From Undaria pinnatifida (Eukaryota; Sar; Phaeophyceae; Laminariales; Alariaceae), in contig JABAKD010000010.1 in assembly GCA_012845835.1 (NCBI GenBank), positions 16,221,355-16,285,354 of the forward strand: 64,000 nt of DNA, read 5' to 3'. Position numbers and translations under genes: made by a program. The notes below the pieces were generated by a model. It searched no databases. It worked only from the letters and a program-made list of their open reading frames with translations, and was not told the DNA's origin. This document shows positions 34,056-46,600 of this stretch, in pieces. How positions within the stretch are numbered: the stretch's first letter is position 1; each line of letters opens with the position of its first letter.

Positions 34056-34583
34056 ATGGCACAGCAGGAGAACTCCGCGCTGCCACATATCCTCCGAGAG
34101 CTAGCACCAGATTTCGGCGCTGAGAGTCCCGACGCTTCTGGTCCCGGCGCTACCAATGGTGATCATCGTTCAGCAGCACCGTTTCCCGCAACAAACTGCA
34201 CCACAACTGCGCTTGGAGGCAAGGAGGACTCAGGCGGAGTAAAGCATGCATCATCAGCGACGGTCGAGAATGGGGACCCGCAGCAATCTCACACGGCACC
34301 ATACCAAGCAACGCGTCGACAGATTCGAACCCCGCGTCAAGTGTCAGTGATTCCGACAACCGTAGCGACGACGGAATTCATAGGAGCTGAAAATTCGGAC
34401 CTCCCCGGCAGTGCTCCTGTTGCTGCTATCGCATCGGGAGAGTTGGCTCGTCGTAGCGGCACGGTCACCACCATCCACGACAACAACACCAACAATGGCC
34501 GGGCACAGTCCTCGTCCTCCTTCTCCGGACCGTCGAGCGTCGAGCTGCCCGCAACGAGAGGTGCACCGCCCACGCGAATAGTT

Positions 34584-34614
<31 letters not shown>

Positions 34615-37600
34615 GCGGCAACAACGTCACTGTTAGCAGTGGAGGCGGCGGCGGTAGCGGCAGAAGCGGCGCAACAACTGCTGGTGGCGTACCCCCACCA
34701 CCGCATTGTTCTGAGCAGTTGCCCTATTCGACATCAGCCGCAGCAGCAGCAGCTGCAACGACATCTACAGGGACAACAGCTACAGCGGCAGCAGCGACAG
34801 CAACATCAGCTTCGGCAGCAGCAACTACGGCGACAGCTGTTAACAGGAGCCTTCAGGAGCCGAGCTCACCCGCCACCACCACCAACCCAGGTGCCCCTTC
34901 TCCGGACGTCGACATCGCCCCGCCGGCCGAAGACCCCACCACCACCACTACCACCACCAACAGTACCACTAACACCAACACCACCACCACCACCAACAAC
35001 AACGACGATGACGACGAAGATGACGACGAAAAGTATGGCGGTCGAGTTCGAGTGCTGTGTCGATTTCGGCGCTTCTTGGACGCAGAATCGGAATGGGCCG
35101 CACGCAGAATAGGCTGGCTCAATTTCGACGGCAGCGGTGCAGGTGGCGGCGGCGGCGGCGGGGAGACAGGAGAGCCGGGCGAGGGACTGGACATGGTCGC
35201 CGTCCGTGTGGGAGGCGTCTGGAGTAGGCGGAAGTTCGACAGGGTTTTTAGGCCTGGAGTTGATCAGGGGGAGGTGAGGCTGCAGCGACATGACGACATG
35301 CACGACTCGCCAATACGATTTCTTCCGTGTGGTGTGATGCGCGTGCGTGATGATGCATACCGCCGTGGATACCCCGATTTAAGAGCGCCCAGGATAAGAG
35401 CGCTCAGGACTTAAGAGCGGTCAAATCGGCATGCCCTGCCTGTACTAAAAGCTATATTTCCCACTACAGACAAGAGCAATGTGTAGGTAAGAGCGCTTGT
35501 TTCGGCTTGGCACGGGGCGCTCTTAAATCGGGGTGCCCACTGGTCAGTTGTAATGATTTTTTTTTCAACCTTTTCGGAGCTTTGATGTATAGCAGCTGGA
35601 ATATGGGACTGCTGTCTGTGCTGCTCATGTTCGGATTCCTTTCGTGGAGTATTCACTGCAGTACAGCAGAAGGTAAAAATACGCATGCACGATATATATG
35701 GTTACATGTTACGCGTACAGTGCCGTTTTTCTTTCTAATTGTACCATTCGGGTGCGGTGAACCTCGAAACTCACAACTCCCTATGATAGCCCGCAAGTTA
35801 GCAGCGTGGTAGCGTGAACACAATCAATACGACAGCAATACAGCAGTACGAAGCTCCTAAGATTGCAAAACCGCCGTCGTTCTTTGATATGATATATTAT
35901 TCTGACCATTGACCGGTACCAGGTATATACCCTACCGCTCTACGTATCTAGACTCGTAGACTACTCGTATCTAGCCCCTTCCTTCGTTTTAGAAATGTTT
36001 ACATATGTACAGCAAAATCGGACCGGCGTTCCAAAATATTAATATTGCCATGCTCGCACGGTATTACATGTGATGCCTGTTATCCTGGTTATCATAACGT
36101 TGCTACTATAGTCGTAGCATTCTCCTCCGACTTACTCCGCCCCACTTATCTCTTTCTCCATCTCTCTTTCCCTTCCCCTCTCTGTCTCTCTATCTGTCTC
36201 TCTCCCTCTCCCTGGCCCTCTCCCTCTCCCCTTCTCTCTCTTTCCCCCCCTCTTTCCTTCTCTCTGTATCTCTATCTCCCTCTGTCCCCGCTTTCCCCTC
36301 GTCTTCTCTCTATGCGTTTGGGCTGACTCCACTGAAAAACGAAAACTTCGACTTTTCACACTGCGTCAGGTCTACGAGCAGGTAGAGCGCGTCGCCCACG
36401 GTGTAGCTCAAGGCTTCAACGGCACCATCTTCGCCTATGGCCAAACAGGCTCCGGCAAGACCTTCACCATGGGAGGCTCCGCTTCCACCATCCCACCTTC
36501 CCCTCCCCGCCCCCCCCCTCCCCCTCCCCAAAACTCCAACTCCAGCGAACCTTGGAACCCCATCGCCGCAGAACCGACGTCACCACCGCTACCACCACCA
36601 GTATCACCTCCACAGCAGCAACCGACAGTTTCAGAGCCGCCTCCCTTGTCCCCTGCCACTCTAAGAATGCCTCCGCCGCCGCTTCCGGGGAAGTCGGGGC
36701 TGCGACGACCGGCAACCACTACGGCTTCGGGCGCGGGCGCACTTGCACCGGCGCTTGGGTCCGAGGCGGGGGTGATTCCGAGGGCTGTGGCTACGGTCTT
36801 GGCAGATGCGAGCGCGAGGAGGGAGCAGGGGTGGGAGTTTGTCTTGACGGCTACGTATGTGGAGATTTATAACGAGCGGATACGCGACCTGCTGTCCCCC
36901 GCCAGCGACAACTTGAAGGTGAGGGTTGGGGGGAGCGGGGAGGGTGTACTCATCGCCATGCATGGCGCGCAGTCCTTAGGGCCAAAGCCTCACACCCCGA
37001 CAACGGGGAGGGGAGGGGGCGGGCTTACTGTACTCATTTATTGCTTGCCTTAAGTCATTTGACCATTGACCACCATGCATCCCTTTCGAGACGGAGCACC
37101 GTCCCTGCTCCTAGTAGAGACACAAACACCTCCAACGTGTGGGAGCTCATATCGTTTCTTCCATGTACTTAACAAACGCTTTGCTTATCTTATCTCCTTC
37201 GTGCTATTTCCTTTGTGTTTGGCCGTCTGTGGCTACCATCTATCTCTCAAGATAGCGATTGCAGGGGAGGGGGGGTACTCGTTGTCATGCGTAGCCGTAG
37301 TCCTTTAAGACCATGGACCCATGCGTCCTCACAAAGCTGGGACGGAGCACGTCGGGTTTTCACCGACCAGGCAGACCTTACTTTCGAGACGGAGCACAGC
37401 TCCTACTCCTAGTAGACACACCTCCAACTGTTCGGCGCTCTCTCCGTGTTTGCGACTCGTTCCGTAATATTGTTGCTAATATGATCCCCTTACTGTTTTC
37501 CCTTTTACTGGCCTGTCTTCTAGGGCTGTATGCTCTAGCGTTGGTCGTCTCTCGCGTGGCTTGTTTTGTAGAGCGCTCTCTGGGCACCTTTGTGGGTGCG

Positions 37601-40600
37601 TTGCAAGCATCTTTGGGTGCCTCAAGCAAGCGACGGGGAACAGTTTGTTTATTTGTTTTTGTGTTTGATGTTTTGTGTTTTGTGTTTTGTGTTTTGCGTT
37701 ATGTGTTTTGCGTTATGTGTTTTGTGTTTTGGGGTTTGTGTTTTGGGGTTTGTGTTTTTGTCTCGCGTCACGCCGCGCCAGGAGCAAGGTTCGCCGCGTC
37801 TCTTTCATTGCTCGGAGGTTGTGGGTGGACGGGTGCGCCGTTGCTGCTGCACGTGGCGTGCATGAAAAACACTAAGATAAAAAACTGTTAGTACGAAGCT
37901 CGTGGGAAGACCCGCCCTTTGTTTTTCACTGGGTCTGCCCGTCCCCTTCTGCAGGCTTTATTCTGCTAATACTAACCTCCACTCTGGGTGAGTTTCAAAA
38001 ACCAAAAACAGTTCAACTCCGCTTTGCCTCTCTTTGGCGCGTTGCAAGAGCAAACGATTTTTTTTATTATTATCACTCGTACTCTCCAGCTCAACTCGTA
38101 GACTGGCCTTTACTCATTATGGGTTTGCAAGATAATAAAAGGAACAAGTTTGTCGATATAATCGCATCGCCACCTTTGGGCGTGCCAACCTTGACCCCCC
38201 ACATATGGAGGGCTGCAAGGACACACGAAAAACATGTCAATCCTTCGTATCTTTGTGTTTGGTTGCAAGAGCATACACAAAAAACATACCCGCATACGAA
38301 GTATGTCTGAACATCTCAAGCGGGCTCGGACAGGTGTCGGAACGCCCTGGGCGCGGGGTGGAGGTGGCCGGCGCGCGGGAAGTACGGGTTTCTACTCTGG
38401 AAGAGGCGGTTGCCGTGCTGAGGGAGGGGGCCAAGCACCGGATGACGGCAGCGACGCTAATGAACCAGGCCTCCAGCCGCAGCCACAGCATCTTCATGCT
38501 CAGGCTAGACCAGGTGCGACTTCTAGTTGTCGATCGATGCATAAAGTTCAGCTTGAAGCTCGACTTGAACTTGAACTTGAACTTGAACTTGAACTTGGAG
38601 CTTACGCAAGTCCAATTTTAATATTCCGAAAGTTCAAGCTTAAGTACTTAGTACGTAATCTAATCGCATCGTATCGTGTGAATATTGGTTTTCTTTTTCT
38701 TTTCTTTTCATCCAGCGGATGGGTACAAATGAAGCTCAATCACTTTAGAACAGCACGCACGATTTTGGGGGGGAAAAAACAGCTACTTATATCAATTGAA
38801 TTTTTCAGTGGTAACAGGGTTGTGACGCGTGCTACGATAGAGCTATTAAGGTATACCGTTTTTTGGCGAAAAACGTTTTCTGTACGACGAGGCTTCTTAA
38901 CCCAAAATCGTCGGAATGTCTTTCTTGTTTTGCAGTGTGTTTTTTTTAATAAATACTTGGGCCATGAGATGGTTTGTTCGTCGGGTTGCACTTTCGGTTC
39001 ATTCGAAATAAGCTTTTTTCTCCGAAGGAAAGTAGAGTCACTCGAGAGGTTAGGAGCCTCAGAAAAAGAAACAAGGGTTGGTGAATATAGACACTCGGGA
39101 GGTTAGGAGCGTCAGAAAAGAAACAATGATTGGTAAATAGATATACTCGAGAGGTTAGGAGCCTCAAAAAAGAAACAATGGTTGATGAACAGAGTCACTC
39201 GAGGGGTCAGGAGCCTCAGAAAAAGAAACAACAGTAGGTGAATAGTCACTCGAGAGGTTAGGAGCCTCAGAAAAAGAGACAATGGTTGGTGAATGGAGTC
39301 ACTCCAGAGTTATGAGCCTCAGGAAAAGAAACAATGGTTGGTGGATCGAGAAACACGAGAGGTTAGGAGCCTCAGAAAAGAAACAATGGTGGGTGAATGG
39401 AGTCACTCAAGAGGTTAGGAGCCTCTGAAAAGAACCAATGGTTGGTGAATAGAGGTACTCGAGAGGTTAGAAGCCTCAGAAAAAAAAACAATGGTTTGGT
39501 GAGTAGAGACACTCGAGAGATTAGGAGCCTCGGAAAAAGACACAATGGTTGCTGAATAGAGTCACTCAACAGGGTAGCAGCGTCAGAAAAATAAACAATG
39601 GTTGGTGAATAGAGATACTCGAGAGGTTAGGAGCCTCTGAAAAAGAAACAATGATTGCTGAATAGAGTCACTCGAGAGGTTAGGAGCCTCAGAAAAGAAA
39701 CAATGGTTGGTGAATAGAGATACTCGAGAGGTAAGGAGCCTAAGAAAAGAAACAATAGTTTGGTCAATAGAGTCACTCGAGAGGTTAGGAGCCTCAGAAA
39801 AGAAACAATGGTTTGGTGAATAGAGACACTCGAGAGGTTATGAGTCTCAGAAAAAGAAGCGATGGTTGCTGAATAGAGTCACTCAACAGGGTAGGAGCGT
39901 CAGAAAAAGAAACAATGGTTGCTGAATAGAGATACTCGAGAGGTAAGGAGCCTCAGCAAAAAGAAACAATTGCGCACATGTACCGTAACGTGTGACGCTT
40001 ATAAGCTTCACCACACTCCCGCGTATAGGTCGGTGTGTGTCATTTGAACGCGTTTGTATGTTGGACAGTGCTGCCGTGGGAGGTCAAGTTTTTTTTTTTT
40101 GTAGCTGGTTGTTTTTTTGTAGGTCTCGAAGACACCGATCGAGTTCATCGCCACTGCAACTAAAAACGACACTGATGAGTCATCCCACGCTAGGGGTGCA
40201 GCCGATTCTGAGAAACTTCTGAGCTCCTAACATGAGGAGCTAGCTCAATATCAACATCACCCGACCGAAACATGCCTTCCAAGACGTTCGTCCCTGCAAC
40301 CCGACCACCTCTTCTATTCGCTATTAATGGCCCTAAAACCAATATAACGCTGTGATAATCATGCTATCCAACAGTTTCACACTTGAGGAACTTAGCTCCA
40401 CCCCCAAAAAAACTTGCAACCTATGCCAAGGGATGACTTTAAACACCCTTTACAAGTTAGCACTGCACCCGCTACGATGGGGACGCACGTGATAGTCGTC
40501 TGGGGTCGCATTGGCATTCATGCCGGAGTTCAGGGTTTGTACGATTGGTTTAAGAGTTGTTGTTTTTTTCTCCTCCACCTCCACCCCTCTTGATGGCAGC

Positions 40601-43600
40601 ATGTGTTTCGTCGAACGTTGTTTGCACCCTCTACCCCCCGCTCTGCGTGGTCGGCGAAACCCGACGTGCTGCTCCGCCCCGGCGTTGTAGGGATGTCGCT
40701 ACTGCCATGCATGACAATGGGTAGTTCCCCGCCTCCCCCGCGTACGCTTACGCCTCTTTCGCCCCGCTCCCCTCTTTGCCCTCGCCCCCGCAATCCGCGG
40801 AAACCCTGGTGCTCTTGTTCTCGCGGTGCCTTTTTTTTTCGCGCTGTGTTCGCTTTTCTTCTTGGCCTCTCGTTTTCATCACCACCCCGTCGCCTTCATC
40901 TGCGGCTGAACACGACCATTTTTGTGTTGTTTTTTTTTCGGTACGATTCGTATAACAGCGGGATGTCGTTCGCGACTGCAAAGTGTCCGGCCGCCTCACC
41001 CTCGTGGACTTGGCGGGGTCGGAAAGGGCGGGAAAGACGGGGGCGGAGGGACGCAGACTGGAGGAGGCCAACAGCATCAATGTGTCCCTGCACACTTTGG
41101 GAAGGGTCATCAGGGCGCTTAGCGAGAACGGTCCGCACGTGCCCTTCCGCGACAGCAAGCTCACGCGCCTCTTGCAGGAGTCTCTCGGGGGGAACAGCCG
41201 GTGAGAGGGAGGGCGCTGTATATTTAGGAGCGACGGAGGTTGCTAAAAAGCAGGGATTTTCACGCATCGGACCGCTGCTCGCGGATTGGATCGTGTCAGG
41301 ATGACCCGGCCCGAACCGTGTTTTTTTTTACCTCCTGGCCCGACCCGCGGACCGGGTCATGACCCGTGAAAAAAATCCGTGCTGCAAAGGCGTGCTACGA
41401 TATGGGTAGCAGTTTTTGGCCTAGAAATATCTGCCTTCCCCCATTTCCAAGTCCTAAAATGCTTTCCTAGTCTAAGTTCAACTATTTTGTCCCCGTGTCT
41501 GTCCCCGTGTCGGAACTGCGGTGCTAAAAGGGTGAAGAGGGGGGGGGGGGGCTCCTCAAGTGAGCTAGTGGCCCGATATCGTTGAATCTCATGTGTGTCT
41601 TCATTTTACAGCGTTAAGTATGTATGCCCGTGGGCAAAAAAAGCTCAAAGGGCCTGCCACGCGCGATACACTGGATGGAGCGCACCTGACCCTCGACGAC
41701 AGTGACCACAAGGTTCGAGTTGTGCCCACCCCCTCCGGCGTTTCGGATAAAGTGCGAGCACGAAAGAGATTTGTCCGAAAACGGGGTCACAAACGACAAA
41801 TATAACTACTTGTACCTAGTAGACTATATGCCCATAAACCATGGGTTTAGTCCTCGGGTGAAGGGGAGTTGCTTTTTTCTCCCAAGTTCGGATTTTGGGT
41901 AAGGTATTGGTACAGAGCGCCCCAAGTCAAAGGCCTCAGAAAAACTAGTTAACCGCTTTGGAGCCCCCAAACCCCTACGTACACTAATTCCAAGTAGTTC
42001 GTCCCCCAAAACGGGTTTCCAGTTGTGGAAGGCGTTAAACAGACGCATGCTAGGGTAGAGGTGTGCACCATTTTTTTTTACTTGCTGAGGCTTTCTCCTC
42101 CCCCGAATAAACTGTTTTTTGTTCAGGAAATAAAATGTTGTACCCCATTGAACAAACTATGCCATGGCCTACGCATACAAGGAAACATGTTGCAAAAGAA
42201 AAAATTCAGGGCTTTTCACGGGTCAGGTCGAGTCAGGGTAACCCGTCCCGACCCGCGAGATTTGGAACCTCCCGACCAGACCCGACCCATCCCGTGATAT
42301 CTCAAATACCTCCTGACCCGACCCGACCCGACTCGACCCGACCCAACCCGACCCGACCCGACCCGACCCGACCCGACCCGACCCGACCCGCGAGACTTTG
42401 ATGCCCTCCTGACGTATCCGCGGGTCGGGTCATGACCCGTGAAAAGCCCTGGAAAAAATAAAGAAAATCCCTACGATTTTGGGTCAGGGACTGCCCGTCA
42501 TTCAGAGAACGTTTCAGCCCAAAAGAGGTACTGTGCCTTTATCGTATCTCGCTTCACAGCCACCCTTACCGTAGCACGCATCTAATTCACACGACCGCCA
42601 AGCACAACAGGAAACCGTTTTGAGCTGGGTGAAACCGGGGATCTGACGCCGAAATATGCCCTAGAGAAGTGGAAGCGGACAGCACACACGCACAGTTTCG
42701 CCGACTCCCCTCCTCCGGCCTCCCCTGCCCTCCCCCCCCCTTTCGCTCTCCTCTTGTCTGAATACAAACGCCTACGTACACGGCAAACGACTAAATCACA
42801 CCGCTTCTCTCAGCACGGTGCTGATAATCTGCTGCAGCCCGGAGGAAGCGCAGTCGCAGGAGACCCTGTCCACCCTTAAGTTCGGCGAGTGCGCGAAACG
42901 CGTCACCACCTTCGCCTCCGCAAACGTCGTCGCCGCTCCCGATGAGGTTGCCGCTCAGCTCGCGGAGCTTCGTGCGGAGGTTGTCCGCCTCAAGCGACAG
43001 GTGAGACTCACATCGCCTACAACAGGCTGTCATGCCTACCGAGGCAGGCGTTGCTTTGGCGGCGATGAATCGTCTAAAATTGGTCTTTATACCCAGCGGG
43101 CGTTGCTTCATCTAGGTTTTTGTGCCCAGCGGCAGGCATAGTTTTCCGCCTCGAGCGGCAGATGAGGCATCTATGATAGTGTTTTATGCCTACCGGGCAG
43201 GCGTTGCTTCGACGGAGAAAGACACCATTGGTACATAATTCCTGGTAGGTTTTTGTGCCCAGCGGCTAGCATTAGATTGATGGGGTGAGTCGCCATGCGT
43301 AGTGGCAGGCGTGGCTTCGAGGGGATCAGGCGCCGACTTTTTTTTCCATTCCTGCCAAGCAGTGTCCCTTCGAAGCCCCCCCCCTCCCCCCCCGATATGT
43401 TTCCGGCGTGGTCTCTCCGACCCCGCCGCCCCTCCAACGAATGCCTCCTCTCCTAACCCTCTACGGCGAAGGGCTCCTTACCTAACCCTGGCATCCTAAC
43501 CCGAACCCTCTCGTCTCTTCGCCGCGCGCGCTCGCCCAGCTCCACGTCATGCATCTGCGGGAGGCGAAGAGCCGCGAGACGATGGCACTAATGTCTGCTG

Positions 43601-46600
43601 GGAGGTGAGGAGTGTTGCATTGCAAGGAGGCGTTGTGCGTGGGTGTCCGTGGACCGATACACCGAAGAAGGATTACTGGATACAGACAGCAGTACTAATC
43701 TCAATTCGGTGTAACGGTGTTGGGGACGGCGCGAGTAGTTACGCCGCATACATAAGAGACGAGAGGAGGAAGAGAGATTTAGGTACTTTGATTAGACGAA
43801 GGATTACGCCGCATACTTAGGAGAGGTAAGCGTACGGAGGCGTTGTTTGTGGCTGTCCATGGAACGATAGTGATGCTCTCGATCGGAGGCGTGCGTCAAG
43901 ACGTAGCGTCGCGCCTGCCTCTCGCTCTCACACATAGTTTGTTCTCTCTGAGGGCCCAAGGAGGTTGATGCGCACATACACATACCTACGCCCCCCCCCC
44001 CCCCGCGCCATCCTTGCTCTATGACCTTCGAACGTGTCGCAACCTCGCCGATATGTTGTGCCTTGCGTTCAGGCGGTCTTCTCGATCGTCGATGAACAAC
44101 GGAGACCGAGGGGCGCGGGGCGGTAGCGCCACGCGCAGGAAATGGGGCTCGTCGGCATTCAACGTCGCCCCGGGTGACGTGGGCGTTAGTAGGTGGGTGG
44201 CAGCTTAAGGCCATGTGCTTCAAACGCTGCTTATAGTTCAAACGCTAGCTCGTCCGCTAACTCATTGGCAGGTGGGTGGCTACTTCAGCCGATGAGCTAC
44301 TACTAAATGTAGTCCAAACGTTACGAGTTAAACCGCTATTACAAACTCTGCGTAGCTCATCCGCTTGTTTACCCGCTGTACAACTCACTCGCTAGCTCGC
44401 GCGCTATTAATGGTTGAAACGCTAGCACATCCGCTATACAGCCCGCCCGCTAGCTCGCGTGCTAGTTACAACCCTACCGTGGCGAAAGGCTAGCTCGCCA
44501 GCGAGTTCACTAGAAGGTGCCCACTTCAGCCCACGCGCTACTACACCGCAAGCTCATCCGCTACTGGCTCACACCAAGTTGGGGGGGTACCCTCGTTTTC
44601 ACTGCGGCCGAGTTGAGGCCACTCGCCTCGAGCGAGTGTCTGTGCACCTCGATCAACAATAGGGTTAACACATGACTGTTGGCGTAGTGTAGCGGCCACA
44701 GGGAACAGTTGTATCATGAACCTAAATGCCAGTTGCATGGTGAGGAACTCCGAGCCGCTGCAAAACGAGGCACTAAATGTGATTCCCCTAGTATAACCTT
44801 GATTCTAATTAGCAGGTGGTCACTACAACCCACGCGCTGCTGATGTTTTTCAACCGCTGATTCAATATCTAGTTCAAACGCTAGCTTACCTGCTACATAG
44901 CTCACCCCCTAGCTCGCGCATGATTAACAGTTGCTACGCTAGCTCGCCCGCTGGCTTTCGCGCTAATTGAAATCGCCAGTTTGAAAGGTAGTTCACCCGC
45001 TACCTCATTGACAAATGCTCAGACGCCAGCTAGCTCATCCGGTGGCGCAACCCGCTAGTTCAAACTCTAGCTCGTCCGCTAGCTCACGCTAGCTTTGGCT
45101 GTTCTTCAAACAGTAGCTCGCCCGCGAGCTCATCTGCTAGCTCCCGCGCTAGCTCACCGGCGAGCTCAAGCCTTCGCTCACATGTTAGTTTACGCGATAG
45201 CTCACGCGCCAGCTCACGCTCTAGCCCCCCTCCCTCTCCCCCCCCCTGCCCGCCTCCCTCATTCCTAATACAGCGGCGATGATTCTTGGGGGGGGAGGAC
45301 AACGCCCCGAGGCTGGGAGCAAAACGCCTCCTCCTGGAACAGCGGGACTGCCGGCCTTCCATCCCCTTCCACTCCCGGGTGGAAATCAAGGGCGGCGGCG
45401 GCGGCGGCGGCGCACCGCGAGCAGCAGTCACCGCTTGGGGCTTCCTCTGTCTCTCCTGCGATGTCTCCCGACGCTAGTGCTACTGCTAGTAATTGCGCAA
45501 GTGTTGGCTCTGCCGCCGCCGCCGCCGCTGCTGCTGAGGCTGCTGCGGCTGCCTCAACCTCGAAAGGAGGCGGTGGAAGGCGCCGCGGCGGTGGTGGTGG
45601 CGGTAGTAGCGTCGCTCCGGCCGTGGCAAGGGCTTCTTCGGCGAAGGGCGGCAGTGGTAGAAGAAATGATGGCCTCGGGCGTGAGCGCGAGCGCGGACGT
45701 TTTTTGTGGTCGGAAGAGGAGCAAGAGCGAGACGCTGCTCTTGCTGCTGCTGCTGCTACGTCGTCGAATGGCGTGGGTGTGGCTGCGGTTGGGGTACGCA
45801 GCGGTGGCGGCGGTGGTGATGGTGATAGGACTCCTGCAGAAGACAGCGGGAGCAACGACATTTACCGGCATTGGGAGCAGGTAGAAGAGGAGGGCGGTGG
45901 GGGTGCCAGCTGGAGGAGGAGGCGGGTCGCTCGCCAGGACTCGTTGTCTGAGTCCGGGGCCGAAGCGGAAGAGGGGAGGCTTCCCACCCCTGCCCGCGAT
46001 GGCATTCGGGCGGAGGGGGGGGGCGAGGGGGAGGCGATGGATGCAGGCCGCAACCACCGAAGGTTTGGCTTTCAGCCGAAGGGGAAAGGGGGAACTCCTG
46101 GGCGAAGGCGACATCATCAGGGGTACAAACACGCGCTGCAGCAGCCGTGGTCGCAGAGGGGGGGAGGGGAAGACGAGGAGGAGGACGACCAGCAGCAGCA
46201 GCAGCAGCAAATGGCCAGCCCAAATTTGCCGCCGTCTTTGATACCTCGCCGAGGAAGTTCAATTCCCCGGCTGTCTGTTTCGCGTGGAGGTGGGGTTGGT
46301 CTTGCAGCCGCCGTCGTGGGTGTTTCTGCAGGTACGTCCGCGGATGTGTCGGGCGACGATGAAAGCGGCGGGTTTTGGACGTTCCCGCGGGAAGGCATGA
46401 GAAACGTGCTGGAGCCGCGCGGCTCAGGTTTGGCTAGGAAGGAGGCGGTGTTGTTGGCCGGGGCGGGGATGCGCTCACCCCCGGTCCGACAAATTAGGGC
46501 GGTGGCAGAGGGGGGTGGAAAGGTGCATGTGGTCGATCGGGCTATGTCGTCCTCGGAGGGAGAGGGAGTGGATAGGCACGAACTCCGAGTGGCGCTCGTT

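Noticed and set aside
39010..39970. CRISPR-like array of 53-bp units
   Set aside because: The whole unit repeats; there are no unique spacers.
44714..45431. Possible regulatory array (GCTAGC palindromes) as a promoter for an internal gene
   Set aside because: It lies between phase-compatible kinesin exons and decays irregularly; intron repeat growth is enough.
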